The notes: generated by a model from the letters alone, not told the origin. 64,000 bases of DNA from CAZCFB01 sp964511535 (GCA_964511535.1 CAZEFW010000014.1:21150-85149), one strand, 5' to 3'. Shown: positions 8,532-16,871, counted from the stretch's first letter. Numbers and translations: made by a program.

Positions 8532-10202
8532 TTGATCCGGCTGCTGCTGGTTTGGGCAGCGCTGCCCGGAGTGACCCTGGCGGGCTGCTCCAGCTGCCTC
8601 GACCGCAAGCAGGCGCCGCCCGCCGTGGCCGCGCCGGAGCCGGAGGTGCGGGAGTTCCCCCGGAAGAAGGCCAGCCCGCCGTCGCCGGGGGCTGTGCGCA
8701 AGGCAGCGGTGGCCGGCTCCTGGTACTACGACGACCCGGCCAAGCTCGGCCCCTACCTCGATGAGCTGTTCGCCTCCGCGCCGCCCGGTCCAAAAGGGGA
8801 CGCGCCCGCCGGCGAGGTGGTCGCCCTGGTCTCTCCCCACGCGGGCTACAGCTACTCGGGCAAGGGCGCGGCGGCCGGCTTCCGCCTGCTCAAGGGGCGC
8901 AAGATCCGGCGCGTGGTGGTGCTGGCCGTGTCCCACCGGGTGCCGCTCAAGGGCGCCTCCATCGCCCAGGTCAGCCACTACGAGACCCCCCTGGGGCTCA
9001 TCCCGCTGGACGCCGTGGCCGTGGAGCGGCTGCGCAGGCTCGACCTGGTGGGCGCGGTGCCCGAGGCTCACCGGCAGGAGCACTCGCTGGAGATGCAGCT
9101 CCCCCTGCTGCAGCGGGCGCTGCCGGACGGCTTCACCCTGGTGCCGCTGCTGCTGGGGCGCCTGGAGCAGGGCGACCACAAGAAGCTGGCCGACGCCCTG
9201 AGGGAGATCCTCGACGAGCACACGGTGGTGGTGGCCTCCAGCGACTTCACCCACCGCGGGCCGAACTACTCCTACGAGGTGGCGCCGGGTGAGGGTACGG
9301 TCCAGCAGCGGCTGGCCAGCGTGGACGATGTGTCGGTGCAGCGCATGCTGGCCCGTGATCGCGCGGGCTTGCTGAAACATGCCCGCGAGAGCGGCAGCAC
9401 CATCTGCGGGCTGCAGCCGGTGGCCGTGCTGCTGGAGCTGCTGGCCGGGATGAAGGACGTGGGGAGCGGCGTGCTCAGCCGCTACACCTCGGGGGATGTG
9501 TCCGGGGACTGGCGCAACACGGTGACCTACATCTCCGTGGCCTACACCGGTCGCTGGCCTGCGGGCGCGGTGGCCTCGAAGCCACCGGCGGCGCGCCCGG
9601 GCGCAGGGGCGCCGTTCCCACTGACTGATAAGGAGAAGGCGGTGCTGCTCAAGCTGGCGCGGGATACCCTCACCGCGTCGGTGAAGAAGGGCGCGCTGGA
9701 CACCGGGCCGCTGGACGCGCTCTACCTCGACGACTCCCTGCGCCGCAAGGCGGGAGCCTTCGTCACCCTCAAGTGCAAGCTCGGCCGTGGGGCGGTGTGC
9801 GTGGGCAAGGGCCACGGGCTGCGGGGGTGCATCGGCACCATCCAGCCGCGCACCGGCGTGGCGCTCACGGTGGCCCAGCGGGCGGCCAGCGCCGCGCTGG
9901 AGGACCCGCGGTTTCCGAGCAAGGTGAGCGAGGCGGAGCTGGGACATATCTCCGTCGAGGTCTCGGTGCTCACCCCGCCCCGGCGTATCAACAACGCCGC
10001 GGAGTTCGAGGTGGGCCGCCACGGCGTCATCCTGCAGAAGGGCGGGCGCAGCGCCACCTACCTGCCCCAGGTGGCCCCGGAGCAGGGCTGGGACCGGGAC
10101 GAGACCCTGTCGCATTTATCGCAAAAAGCGGGCCTCGGTCCGGATGGATGGAGAGACGGGGCGAGCTTTCAGGTGTATGAGGCCATCGTTTTCGGCGAGT
10201 AA
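8532..10202 (+). CDS. MEMO1-AMMECR1 fusion (AmmeMemoRadiSam proteins B+A), predicted lipoprotein
   Basis: The TTG start at 8532 has GGAG eight bases upstream and gives a lipoprotein signal ending LAGC (Cys19). Residues about 55-345 are a MEMO1-family domain. The putative metal/active-site residues are all present: His in SPHAGYSYSG (about 103), His in VSHRVPL (about 135), His in EHSLEMQ (about 184), His in SDFTHRG (about 241) and Cys in TICGLQPV (about 292). Residues about 375-555 are an AMMECR1 domain with LRGCIGT (Cys about 433). In other organisms these two proteins occur with a radical SAM enzyme, which is not seen here. Human MEMO1 binds iron or copper; the bacterial role is unsettled. 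The export signal is unusual for this family. Confidence 0.9.
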   Translation: MIRLLLVWAALPGVTLAGCSSCLDRKQAPPAVAAPEPEVREFPRKKASPPSPGAVRKAAVAGSWYYDDPAKLGPYLDELFASAPPGPKGDAPAGEVVALVSPHAGYSYSGKGAAAGFRLLKGRKIRRVVVLAVSHRVPLKGASIAQVSHYETPLGLIPLDAVAVERLRRLDLVGAVPEAHRQEHSLEMQLPLLQRALPDGFTLVPLLLGRLEQGDHKKLADALREILDEHTVVVASSDFTHRGPNYSYEVAPGEGTVQQRLASVDDVSVQRMLARDRAGLLKHARESGSTICGLQPVAVLLELLAGMKDVGSGVLSRYTSGDVSGDWRNTVTYISVAYTGRWPAGAVASKPPAARPGAGAPFPLTDKEKAVLLKLARDTLTASVKKGALDTGPLDALYLDDSLRRKAGAFVTLKCKLGRGAVCVGKGHGLRGCIGTIQPRTGVALTVAQRAASAALEDPRFPSKVSEAELGHISVEVSVLTPPRRINNAAEFEVGRHGVILQKGGRSATYLPQVAPEQGWDRDETLSHLSQKAGLGPDGWRDGASFQVYEAIVFGE

Positions 10203-10309
10203 GGCGCGGCCTGCGGGCGCGAATGCCAGAATGCCAGAATGCCAGGACGCCGAAATGCCAGATTGCACAATTGGGCGTTCCGTTGGGTGGGGCGCACCCG
10301 GATCCGGGT
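10203..10309. repeat. Octamer array TGCCAGAA x5, inverted copy of the 662-700 element
   Basis: After GCGGCCTGCGGGCGCGAA, five units of TGCCAGAA (the last ones diverged) run from 10224 to 10263. The GC-rich lead and the first units are the reverse complement of the block at 662-700. The array fills the space between the converging MEMO1-AMMECR1 and cupin genes. The rest of the spacer (10264-10309) shows nothing recognisable. Confidence 0.7.
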
Positions 10310-11266
10310 TCAGCCCTCCGGCCGAAACAGGAACATGGCCACTGGCTTGCCGGCGTCGGCGCGGGCCTTGATCTCGGTGTTCGGGGGTACGGTGGTCAGG
10401 CCGCGGGGGCCGAAGCGGTGCTCGCCGTTCACCAGCAGGGTGCCGGCGCCGCGGGCCACGTAGGCCACGGTGGGCCCAGGGCTGGCCGGGGCTGCGGCCT
10501 CGCCGGTGAAGGTGAGCAGCCACATCTTGCCGCCCATGATGGGCAGCTGCTTCAGCTCGCGCTTCGTGCCGGCCGCGGCCAGCTCCTGCAGCGCCTGGTC
10601 GGGGTCGAGCACAAAGGGGGCGCCGGCGCGGGCCAGCCGCGGATCGTCCTCGTCCAGGAACATGTTGCCGTCAAAGGGCGGCGCGGTGAACACCAGGTTC
10701 GCCTGCATGGCTCGGTCCGGGTTCTTCCACCGGTGGCCGCAGTAGGGCGGTGAGCTGATCAACATGCCGGGGCTCCGCGCCTGCTGCTGGCGGCTGCCGG
10801 CGCCGCGCACACCCTGCACCTGGGTCACCTCGGGGCGCCCGGTGACCACGATGGTGGTCTCGTGGGAGCGCCGGTGGATGTGCAGCGGGCAGCTCTGCAG
10901 GTGCCCAATGACATGCATGTGCACCGTGGCCGCGGGCGACTTGTAGTAGTGCTCGCCGTAGTCGGTCCGGGCCGGGTCCGCGCGGGTCAGGGCCTGCACC
11001 CGTTTGGGCAGGTCCACGAAGGCCGGCTTCGCCGCGGGCTTCGGCGGCGGCCGGTGGGGCGGCCTGGCCGCGTCCCCTGCAGCCGGCGCCGGAGGCTGCG
11101 CTGCCGCCGCCGCGGCCGGCTCCGCGTCCTCGCCCAGGCGCACCATGTGCAAGGCCACCGAGGCCGCCAGGGCCAGGGTCACCAGCCCCAGGGCCAGCCG
11201 CAGCCGCCCCATCGCGCGGCGAGGATCGGGGCCCTCGTTGTGTGCCCGGGATGACATCCCCGACAT
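10310..11266 (-). CDS. Membrane-anchored bicupin protein of unknown function
   Basis: An N-terminal transmembrane anchor (about residues 22-43) is followed by an Ala/Pro-rich linker (45-85) and two cupin-like beta-barrels facing the periplasm. The first has a metal-site-like motif CPLHIHRRSHETTIVVTG. The second, near the C-terminus, has VAYVARGAGTLLVNGEHRF and then PPNTEIKARADAG, but lacks most of the histidines. The architecture suggests one metal-binding and one structural cupin. No enzyme activity can be named. ATG codons exist at 11266 and 11257; neither has a strong ribosome-binding site. It diverges from the epimerase gene over a 60-base spacer. Confidence 0.75.
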   Translation of the reverse strand: MSGMSSRAHNEGPDPRRAMGRLRLALGLVTLALAASVALHMVRLGEDAEPAAAAAAQPPAPAAGDAARPPHRPPPKPAAKPAFVDLPKRVQALTRADPARTDYGEHYYKSPAATVHMHVIGHLQSCPLHIHRRSHETTIVVTGRPEVTQVQGVRGAGSRQQQARSPGMLISSPPYCGHRWKNPDRAMQANLVFTAPPFDGNMFLDEDDPRLARAGAPFVLDPDQALQELAAAGTKRELKQLPIMGGKMWLLTFTGEAAAPASPGPTVAYVARGAGTLLVNGEHRFGPRGLTTVPPNTEIKARADAGKPVAMFLFRPEG

Positions 11267-11292
11267 CTTGGCACACCGGCTGTGAGTTTCAA

Positions 11293-11320
11293 TTGAGTCG
11301 GTCTCGCCCTAGGGTATGAT
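11293..11320 (+). promoter_or_regulatory. Sigma-70-like promoter for the epimerase; possible leaderless mRNA
   Basis: TTGAGT at 11293-11298 and TATGAT at 11315-11320 are separated by 16 bases. The ATG of the epimerase gene begins only six bases after the -10 box, so transcription would begin at or next to the ATG. No ribosome-binding site fits in that space. This is sequence reading only. Confidence 0.55.
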
Positions 11321-11326
11321 GCGCCC

Positions 11327-12268
11327 ATGCCAGAGACCTACCTGATCACCGGCGGCGCCGGCTTCATTGGACACCACCTGGCCCGCAACCTCCACGCCAT
11401 GGGGCACGCGGTCAAGGTCATCGACAACCTCTCCACCGGCAAGCTGGAGAACCTGGCCCCGGTGATGGACGAGATCACCTTCTTCGAGGCCGACATCACC
11501 GATCCGGAGGCCATGGCCGAGGCGTGCGCCGGCGTGGACTATGTGCTGCATCAGGCGGCCCTGCCGTCGGTGCCCCGCTCGGTCAAGGACCCGATCACCA
11601 GCGATCTGAACAACACCCACGGCACGCTGCAGGTGCTGGTGGCGGCCCGGGACGCCGGGGTCAAGCGGGTGGTGCAGGCCTGCTCCTCGTCGGCCTACGG
11701 CGACACCCCGACGCTGCCCAAGGTGGAGACCATGGTGCGCTCGCCGCGCTCGCCTTACGCGGTGTCCAAGGCGGCGGGCGAGATGTACGGCTGCGCCTTC
11801 TACGCCACCTACGGGCTGGAGTATGTCGGCCTGCGTTATTTTAATGTTTTTGGCGCCAGGCAGGACCCGAAGTCCCAGTACGCGGCGGTGATCCCGAAGT
11901 TCATCACCTCCTACATCCGGGACGAGTCGCCCACGGTGCACGGCGATGGCCTGCAGTCGCGGGACTTCTGCTACATCGACAACGTGGTGCAGGCCAACCT
12001 CAAGGCGTGCACCGCCCCGGACGCGCCAGGAAAGGTCTTCAACGTCGCCTGCGGCGAGCGCGTGGACCTGCTGCAGGTGCTGGAGATGCTGGCCGGGATC
12101 TTCGGCAAGCACGTGGAGCCGACCTTCGACCCGAGCCGCCCCGGGGACGTGAAGCACTCCCTGGCGGACATCACCCTGGCCCGGGAGATCCTGGATTACC
12201 AGCCGGAGGTGTTCTTTCAAGAGGGGCTGCGCCGCACCGTGGCCTGGTACCAGGAGCACCAGGGCTGA
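11327..12268 (+). CDS. UDP-sugar 4-epimerase, WbpP/GalE-like extended SDR
   Basis: This enzyme interconverts C4 epimers of UDP-sugars, feeding polysaccharide or LPS synthesis. The Rossmann motif is ITGGAGFIGHHL at the N-terminus, the acidic residue that binds the NAD ribose lies in VIDNLSTG, and the catalytic set is SSSAYG plus SPYAVSKAAGEMY (Tyr and Lys of YxxxK). The segment GLRYFNVFGARQDPKSQYAAVI matches the WbpP / UDP-GlcNAc(NAc-uronate) 4-epimerase branch. Its length (313) is normal. The substrate, GlcNAc-type or plain glucose, is not certain. It starts just after a promoter that would give a leaderless transcript and is followed by the DUF4416 gene 27 bases later. Confidence 0.92.
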   Translation: MPETYLITGGAGFIGHHLARNLHAMGHAVKVIDNLSTGKLENLAPVMDEITFFEADITDPEAMAEACAGVDYVLHQAALPSVPRSVKDPITSDLNNTHGTLQVLVAARDAGVKRVVQACSSSAYGDTPTLPKVETMVRSPRSPYAVSKAAGEMYGCAFYATYGLEYVGLRYFNVFGARQDPKSQYAAVIPKFITSYIRDESPTVHGDGLQSRDFCYIDNVVQANLKACTAPDAPGKVFNVACGERVDLLQVLEMLAGIFGKHVEPTFDPSRPGDVKHSLADITLAREILDYQPEVFFQEGLRRTVAWYQEHQG

Positions 12269-12295
12269 GGCCCTGGGCCGGAGCGCTGCAGTACC

Positions 12296-12832
12296 GTGGG
12301 CGCCATCTCCACACCCGAACCTGCGCTGCTGGTGGCGAGCGTCCTGGGCCGCACCGCCGCCCTGGTCAACGCGGCCGCCGACGCCCTGTCTCGCCAGGTG
12401 GGGCGGCTGGGCCATGTGAGCCCGCTCATGCCGTTTCGCTGGACCGACTACTACGGCCATGAGCTGGGCGACGCGCCGGTGCGGCGGATGGTGGCTGCCG
12501 ACGCGTTGCTCGAGGATCCGTCGCGGCTGGTGGGCATCAAGCGCGCCTGCTGCGGGCTGGAGGTCTCCCTCGGGCGGGCAGGGGATCCGCGCCCGGTGAA
12601 CATCGACCCCGGCGTGCTCACCGCGGGCCAGCTGGTGCTGGCGTCCACCAAGGCCTCGCCGCACCGGATCTACCTGGGCGACGGGATCCACGGCGAGCTG
12701 ACCCTGATCCGCGACGGGGACGGCTACCGGCCGCTCCCCTGGACTTACCCCGACTACGCCGACCAGCAGCTGCGCGCTTACCTGGACGCGCTGCGGAGGC
12801 GGTACCTGGCGGCGCGGCGCATGGCCGCATGA
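12296..12832 (+). CDS. DUF4416 family protein
   Basis: This 178-residue protein of unknown function shows the family hallmarks: FRWTDYYGHELGDAP near residue 42, KRACCGLEVSLG near residue 80, then NIDPGVLTAGQLVLASTK and HRIYLGDGIHGELTL, ending with PWTYPDY. It has no signal peptide and no transmembrane segment, so it is cytoplasmic. The start is a GTG. The gene lies between the epimerase and yicC on the same strand with short spacers and may be part of one transcript. The conserved His, Asp and Cys could suggest a metal site, but that is a guess. Confidence 0.85.
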   Translation: MGAISTPEPALLVASVLGRTAALVNAAADALSRQVGRLGHVSPLMPFRWTDYYGHELGDAPVRRMVAADALLEDPSRLVGIKRACCGLEVSLGRAGDPRPVNIDPGVLTAGQLVLASTKASPHRIYLGDGIHGELTLIRDGDGYRPLPWTYPDYADQQLRAYLDALRRRYLAARRMAA

Positions 12833-12848
12833 CGAGGAGGAGCACCCG

Positions 12849-13751
12849 ATGAACTCCATGACCGGCTTCGGCAAGGGCACCTTCAACCTGGCCAAGCAGC
12901 CCATGTCCGTCGAGCTGCGCAGCCTGAACCACCGCTTCCTGGATATCCGGGTTCGCATGCCCTGGTTCGACGCCGAGCTGGAGGCGCTGATCCAGGCGCG
13001 GGTGCGGGCGCGCCTGGCGCGCGGGCGCGTGGACCTGGTGGTGGCCGAGCAGCGCGGCAGCGGCGGCATCGATGAGCTGCGGCTGAACAAACCCCTGGCC
13101 CGGCGCCTGGGGCAGCTCGCCGAGGAGCTGGCCCAGGAGCTCGGCGTGGATCGAGCGAGCGCCCTGCAGCTGCTGCCCAGCAGAGGCGATCTGGTTGTGG
13201 CCGCGTCCGCGCCCGTCGCCGGGGCCATCTCTGCCGAGGTGGCCTGGGAGGCGGTGCGCCCGGGGGTTGACGCGGCGCTGGACGAGCTGTCGCGCATGCG
13301 GGCGAAAGAGGGCGAGTCGCACCGCGGGGCGCTGCAGGGGCACCTGGCCCGGCTGCGGCAGCTGGCGGTGGACATCGGGCGCCACGCGGCGGGGCAGCCG
13401 GATCGCCTGCGCGAGCGGATGGAGCGGCGCCTCGCCCGGCTCACCGGCGATGACGGCGGCGTGGCCGTTGACCCGGTGCGCCTGGCCCAGGAGGTGGCGC
13501 TGCTGGCCGATCGCGCCGACGTCACCGAGGAGATGGACCGGCTGGAGAGCCACTTCAAGCAGCTCGAAGGGCTGCTGTCCAGCGGCACCGAGGGCCCCCT
13601 CGGGCGCAAGCTGGAGTTCATGCAGCAGGAGCTGCTGCGTGAGTTCAACACCACCGGGTCCAAGACCCAGGACCCGGAGGTCTCTCACCTGGTGGTGGAC
13701 GCCAAGTCGACCCTGGAGAAGGTCAGGGAGCTGATTCAAAATGTCGAATAA
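12849..13751 (+). CDS. yicC: YicC family endoribonuclease
   Basis: YicC-type proteins are endoribonucleases linked to stationary-phase survival and small-RNA turnover in Escherichia coli. The N-terminal signature MNSMTGFGKG and RSLNHRFLDIRVRMP, and the C-terminal signature SGTEGPLGRKLEFMQQEL plus VVDAKSTLEKVRELIQNVE are typical. The total of 300 residues matches the family. A strong GAGGAGGAG lies just before the ATG. The last 11 bases overlap the start of gmk, so the two are translationally coupled, the usual yicC-gmk order of many bacteria. Confidence 0.95.
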   Translation: MNSMTGFGKGTFNLAKQPMSVELRSLNHRFLDIRVRMPWFDAELEALIQARVRARLARGRVDLVVAEQRGSGGIDELRLNKPLARRLGQLAEELAQELGVDRASALQLLPSRGDLVVAASAPVAGAISAEVAWEAVRPGVDAALDELSRMRAKEGESHRGALQGHLARLRQLAVDIGRHAAGQPDRLRERMERRLARLTGDDGGVAVDPVRLAQEVALLADRADVTEEMDRLESHFKQLEGLLSSGTEGPLGRKLEFMQQELLREFNTTGSKTQDPEVSHLVVDAKSTLEKVRELIQNVE

Positions 13752-14400
13752 GCGCCGGAACCCCGGACGAATGAAGCAGACCAAGCCCACCCGCCGCGGG
13801 TTGATGCTGGTGGTCTCCGCGCCATCGGGGAGCGGCAAGACCACCCTGTGCGACCGCCTGCGGGACGAGTTCTCCCGCCTCAGCTATTCGGTGTCAGTCA
13901 CCACGCGCGCCCCGCGGGGCGAGGAGCAGGACGGGGTGCACTACCACTTCGTCAGCGACGAGGTGTTCAGCAGCCGCCTGGCCCGGGGAGAGTTCGCGGA
14001 GTGGGCCCAGGTGCACGGCAACCGCTACGGCACCACCATCGCCGCCGTGGACCAGGCGCTGGAGGCGGATCAGGATCTGCTGATGGACGTGGACGTGCAG
14101 GGGGCCGCGCAGCTGCGCCGGCACTACCCGGAGGACATGGTCTCGGTGTTCATCCTGCCCCCGAGCATGCAGGAGCTCGCCCGGCGCCTCAGCGACCGCG
14201 GCACCGACGCAGAGGCAGTGATCCAGCGTCGGCTGAGCGTGGCGCGGGAGGAGGTGCGCAGCAGCGATCCGTTCGATTTCATGGTGGTCAACGACGACCT
14301 GGACCGGGCTTACGACGACCTGCGCGCGGTGTACCGGGCGGCCCACCAGACCCGCGCGCGGCAGGCCCACGTCGTCGCGCGCCTGCTCGCTGGTGCCTGA
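13741..14400 (+). CDS. gmk: Guanylate kinase
   Basis: The enzyme phosphorylates GMP to GDP with ATP, a step for GTP and ppGpp supply. The P-loop is SAPSGSGKTT, the GMP-binding region is SVSVTTRAPRGEEQDGVHYHF, and DVDVQGAAQLR marks the Walker B area. RLSDRGTDAEAVIQRRL is the lid. The N-terminus carries about 20 extra basic residues; the second in-frame ATG after NPGR is an alternative start. It overlaps yicC by 11 bases and is followed after 80 bases by the Rel gene; those 80 bases contain no rpoZ. Confidence 0.96.
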   Translation: MSNKRRNPGRMKQTKPTRRGLMLVVSAPSGSGKTTLCDRLRDEFSRLSYSVSVTTRAPRGEEQDGVHYHFVSDEVFSSRLARGEFAEWAQVHGNRYGTTIAAVDQALEADQDLLMDVDVQGAAQLRRHYPEDMVSVFILPPSMQELARRLSDRGTDAEAVIQRRLSVAREEVRSSDPFDFMVVNDDLDRAYDDLRAVYRAAHQTRARQAHVVARLLAGA

Positions 14401-14480
14401 GATGTTGCCCGGTGAGAATTACGCTCATAGACTTTGCGGGTGAAGGCGCGGTCGCATTGGACCGAGTGAGGTAGAAGCCC

Positions 14481-16640
14481 TTGCTGAGGGCAACGGCAGA
14501 CATCGAGAACGTCCTGAGGTTGGTGACGGAGTACAACCCGGACGGTGACGCGGACCTGGTGCGCAAGGCGTGGGAGTACGCCGACCGGGCCCACAAGGGG
14601 CAGAAGCGGCGCTCCGGCGAGCCCTACGTGATCCACCCGCTGCGCGTGGCGCACCTCATCGCGGAGCTGAAGCTGGACGTCCCGAGCATCTGCGCCGGGC
14701 TGCTGCACGACTGCGTGGAGGACACGCCCTCCACCCTGGAGGATCTGTCCGGCAAGTTCGACCAGGAGGTCGCGTTCCTGGTGGACGGCGTGACCAAGCT
14801 GGGCAAGCTGCGCTGGAAGAGCCGCGAAGACCGCCAGGCCGAGAGCTTCCGCAAGATGCTGGTGGCCATGGCCCGGGACATCCGGGTGATCCTGATCAAG
14901 CTGGCCGATCGCATGGACAACATGCGCACCCTCGACGCCATGCCCCCGGACCGCCAGGAGGGCATCGCCCAGGAGACCATGGAGATCTACGCCCCGCTGG
15001 CCAACCGGCTGGGCATCTACTGGATCCGCGCCGAGCTGGAGGATCTCTCCTTCCGCTACATGCTGCCCGAGGAGCACGAGAAGCTGGCCAGCGACCTCGC
15101 CTCCCATGATCGCGAGCGCCGGCGGTACACCCGCAAGGTGGAGGGGATCCTGCGCAAGACCATGGCCAAGCGCGGCGTGCGCTGCACCGTGGCCGGCCGC
15201 TCAAAGAACCTGTGGGGCATCCACTCCAAGATGAGGCGCGGCCGCGACCTGGACCAGATCCACGACATCGTGGCGTTCCGCATCATCACCGGCTCGATCC
15301 AGGACTGCTACGCGGCCCTGGGCGTGGTCCACGAACAGTTCGTCCCGATCCCCGGGCGGTTCAAGGACTACATCGCCATGCCGAAGCCGAACCGCTACCA
15401 GTCCCTGCACACCTCGGTGGTGGGGCCGGACGGCGAGCGCATGGAGGTGCAGATCCGCACCGAGGAGATGCACCGCATCGCCGAGGAGGGCATCGCCGCC
15501 CACTGGGTCTACAAGGAGGGCAGAGGCGAGCTGTCGGTGGAGGACAAGAAGAAGTTCGGCTGGCTGCGACAGCTGGTGGAGTTCCAGCAGGACCTCACCG
15601 ACCCCACCGAGTTCATCAACGCGGTGAAGATCGACCTGTTCAGCGACGAGGTCTACGTGTTCACGCCCCAGGGCGAGGTGCGGGCCTACCCGCGCGGGGC
15701 CACCCCGGTGGACTTCGCCTACTCGATCCACACCGAGGTGGGCCACCACTGCGCCGGGGCGCGGGTCAACGGCCTCATCGTCCCGCTGCGCTACAAGCTG
15801 CGCAACGGCGACAGGGTGGAGATCATCACCAACCCGAACCAGCGTCCCAACAAGGACTGGCTCAAGTTCGTGGTCTCGGCCCGGGCGCGCTCAAAGATCA
15901 GGCACCACATCCGCAAGGAGCAGCGGGAGAAGGGCCGTGAGATGGGGCGCGACTTGCTGGAGAAGGCGTTCCGCAAGCGCGGGCGCTCCCTGGCCAAGCT
16001 GCAGAAAGCGGGGGAGCTTAAGAAGGGCGTGCACGCCATGCGCCTCGGCACCGAAGAGGAGCTGTACATGCAGGTCGGCTTCGGGCGCGTCACCGCCAAG
16101 CAGGTCGTGGACGCGGTGCTGCCCAGGGAGGAGGAGGAGGAGCCGAAGAAGAAGCCCGCGCGCGAGCGCATCGCCGAGGTGTTTCAGCGGGTGAGGCCCA
16201 AGCCGACCTCGGGCATCCTGGTGCAGGACGTGGACAACCTGGTGGTGCGCATTGCCCAGTGCTGCGGCCCGGTGCCGGGTGACCGGATCATGGGGTTCAT
16301 CACCCGGGGCAGGGGGGTGACGATTCACAAGTCAGAGTGCGCGCGCGCGCTGGATCTGGATCCCGCCCGCCGCATCGAGGTGAGCTGGGACGAGCGCACC
16401 AAGGTGGAGCACCCGGTCGCGCTCAAGGTCCACACCACCGATCGTCCGGGGCTGCTGGCCAAGATGAGCACGGCCTTCTCGGATCTCGGCGTGAACATCT
16501 CCAGCGCCGAGTGCAAGGCGACCGACGATGCGAGGGCGGTCAACACCTTCCACTTCAGCGTCTACAACCTGGACGACCTGAAGCGGGTGACCAAGGCGTT
16601 GCAGCGAATCAAGGGGGTCTACTCTGTGGAGCGGGTCTGA
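14481..16640 (+). CDS. Bifunctional (p)ppGpp synthetase/hydrolase (RelA/SpoT, Rel)
   Basis: This is the stringent-response enzyme that makes and degrades (p)ppGpp. In order: HD hydrolase domain (about 25-180) with the metal motif LLHDCVEDT and the later IKLADRMDNMRTL; synthetase domain (about 230-345) with GRSKNLWGIHSKM, IHDIVAFRII and YQSLHTSV; TGS domain (about 385-450) starting EVYVFTPQGEVRAYP; helical and zinc-finger region with AQCCGPVPGD and HKSECARA; ACT domain at the end (about 645-719). The HD motif is intact, so hydrolysis is expected as well as synthesis. TTG at 14481 is the start, with GAGG nine bases upstream. Its length (719) is typical. Confidence 0.96.
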   Translation: MLRATADIENVLRLVTEYNPDGDADLVRKAWEYADRAHKGQKRRSGEPYVIHPLRVAHLIAELKLDVPSICAGLLHDCVEDTPSTLEDLSGKFDQEVAFLVDGVTKLGKLRWKSREDRQAESFRKMLVAMARDIRVILIKLADRMDNMRTLDAMPPDRQEGIAQETMEIYAPLANRLGIYWIRAELEDLSFRYMLPEEHEKLASDLASHDRERRRYTRKVEGILRKTMAKRGVRCTVAGRSKNLWGIHSKMRRGRDLDQIHDIVAFRIITGSIQDCYAALGVVHEQFVPIPGRFKDYIAMPKPNRYQSLHTSVVGPDGERMEVQIRTEEMHRIAEEGIAAHWVYKEGRGELSVEDKKKFGWLRQLVEFQQDLTDPTEFINAVKIDLFSDEVYVFTPQGEVRAYPRGATPVDFAYSIHTEVGHHCAGARVNGLIVPLRYKLRNGDRVEIITNPNQRPNKDWLKFVVSARARSKIRHHIRKEQREKGREMGRDLLEKAFRKRGRSLAKLQKAGELKKGVHAMRLGTEEELYMQVGFGRVTAKQVVDAVLPREEEEEPKKKPARERIAEVFQRVRPKPTSGILVQDVDNLVVRIAQCCGPVPGDRIMGFITRGRGVTIHKSECARALDLDPARRIEVSWDERTKVEHPVALKVHTTDRPGLLAKMSTAFSDLGVNISSAECKATDDARAVNTFHFSVYNLDDLKRVTKALQRIKGVYSVERV

Positions 16641-16676
16641 GCCCTGAGGTGGTACAGGGGCTCGAGGGGGGAGGCG

Positions 16677-16817
16677 CTATTTCGGCTCGGGGATCCCCTC
16701 GAACAGTTCCTTCTCGGTCAGGGTGGACTTCTTGCTCAGCGCGTTCTTGCGCTTGCGGCCGGCCTTCTTCAGCTTGGCGCGACGTTTTGCGGCGGTGATC
16801 CTGGTATTCGAGGCCAT
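16677..16817 (-). CDS. Small highly basic protein, 46 residues
   Basis: This short gene has a clear ATG at 16817 preceded by AGGAGA at good spacing and a near-perfect promoter (16843-16871). The product has 15 Lys/Arg in 46 residues (core AAKRRAKLKKAGRKRKNALS) and an acidic end ELFEGIPEPK. This composition suits a nucleic-acid or ribosome-binding role, like a small ribosome-associated or nucleoid protein. I do not recognise the family. The strength of its expression signals suggests an abundant product. It converges with the Rel gene. Confidence 0.7.
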   Translation of the reverse strand: MASNTRITAAKRRAKLKKAGRKRKNALSKKSTLTEKELFEGIPEPK

Positions 16818-16842
16818 GATTTCTCTCCTGAAACGAGCAGAG

Positions 16843-16871
16843 CGTATAGCCCATGCGCAGCCTGGTGTCAA
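16843..16871 (-). promoter_or_regulatory. Near-consensus sigma-70 promoter of the small basic gene
   Basis: On the minus strand TTGACA (16871-16866) and TATACG (16848-16843) are separated by exactly 17 bases. Transcription would begin about 18-20 bases before the ATG at 16817, leaving room for the AGGAGA ribosome-binding site. It is the best promoter match noticed in the window. Confidence 0.65.

Noticed and set aside
11309..13663. A 784-codon open frame on the minus strand
   Set aside because: It lies opposite the epimerase, DUF4416 and yicC genes, and reads as Ala/Arg/Ser-rich low-complexity sequence. It is a shadow caused by high GC.
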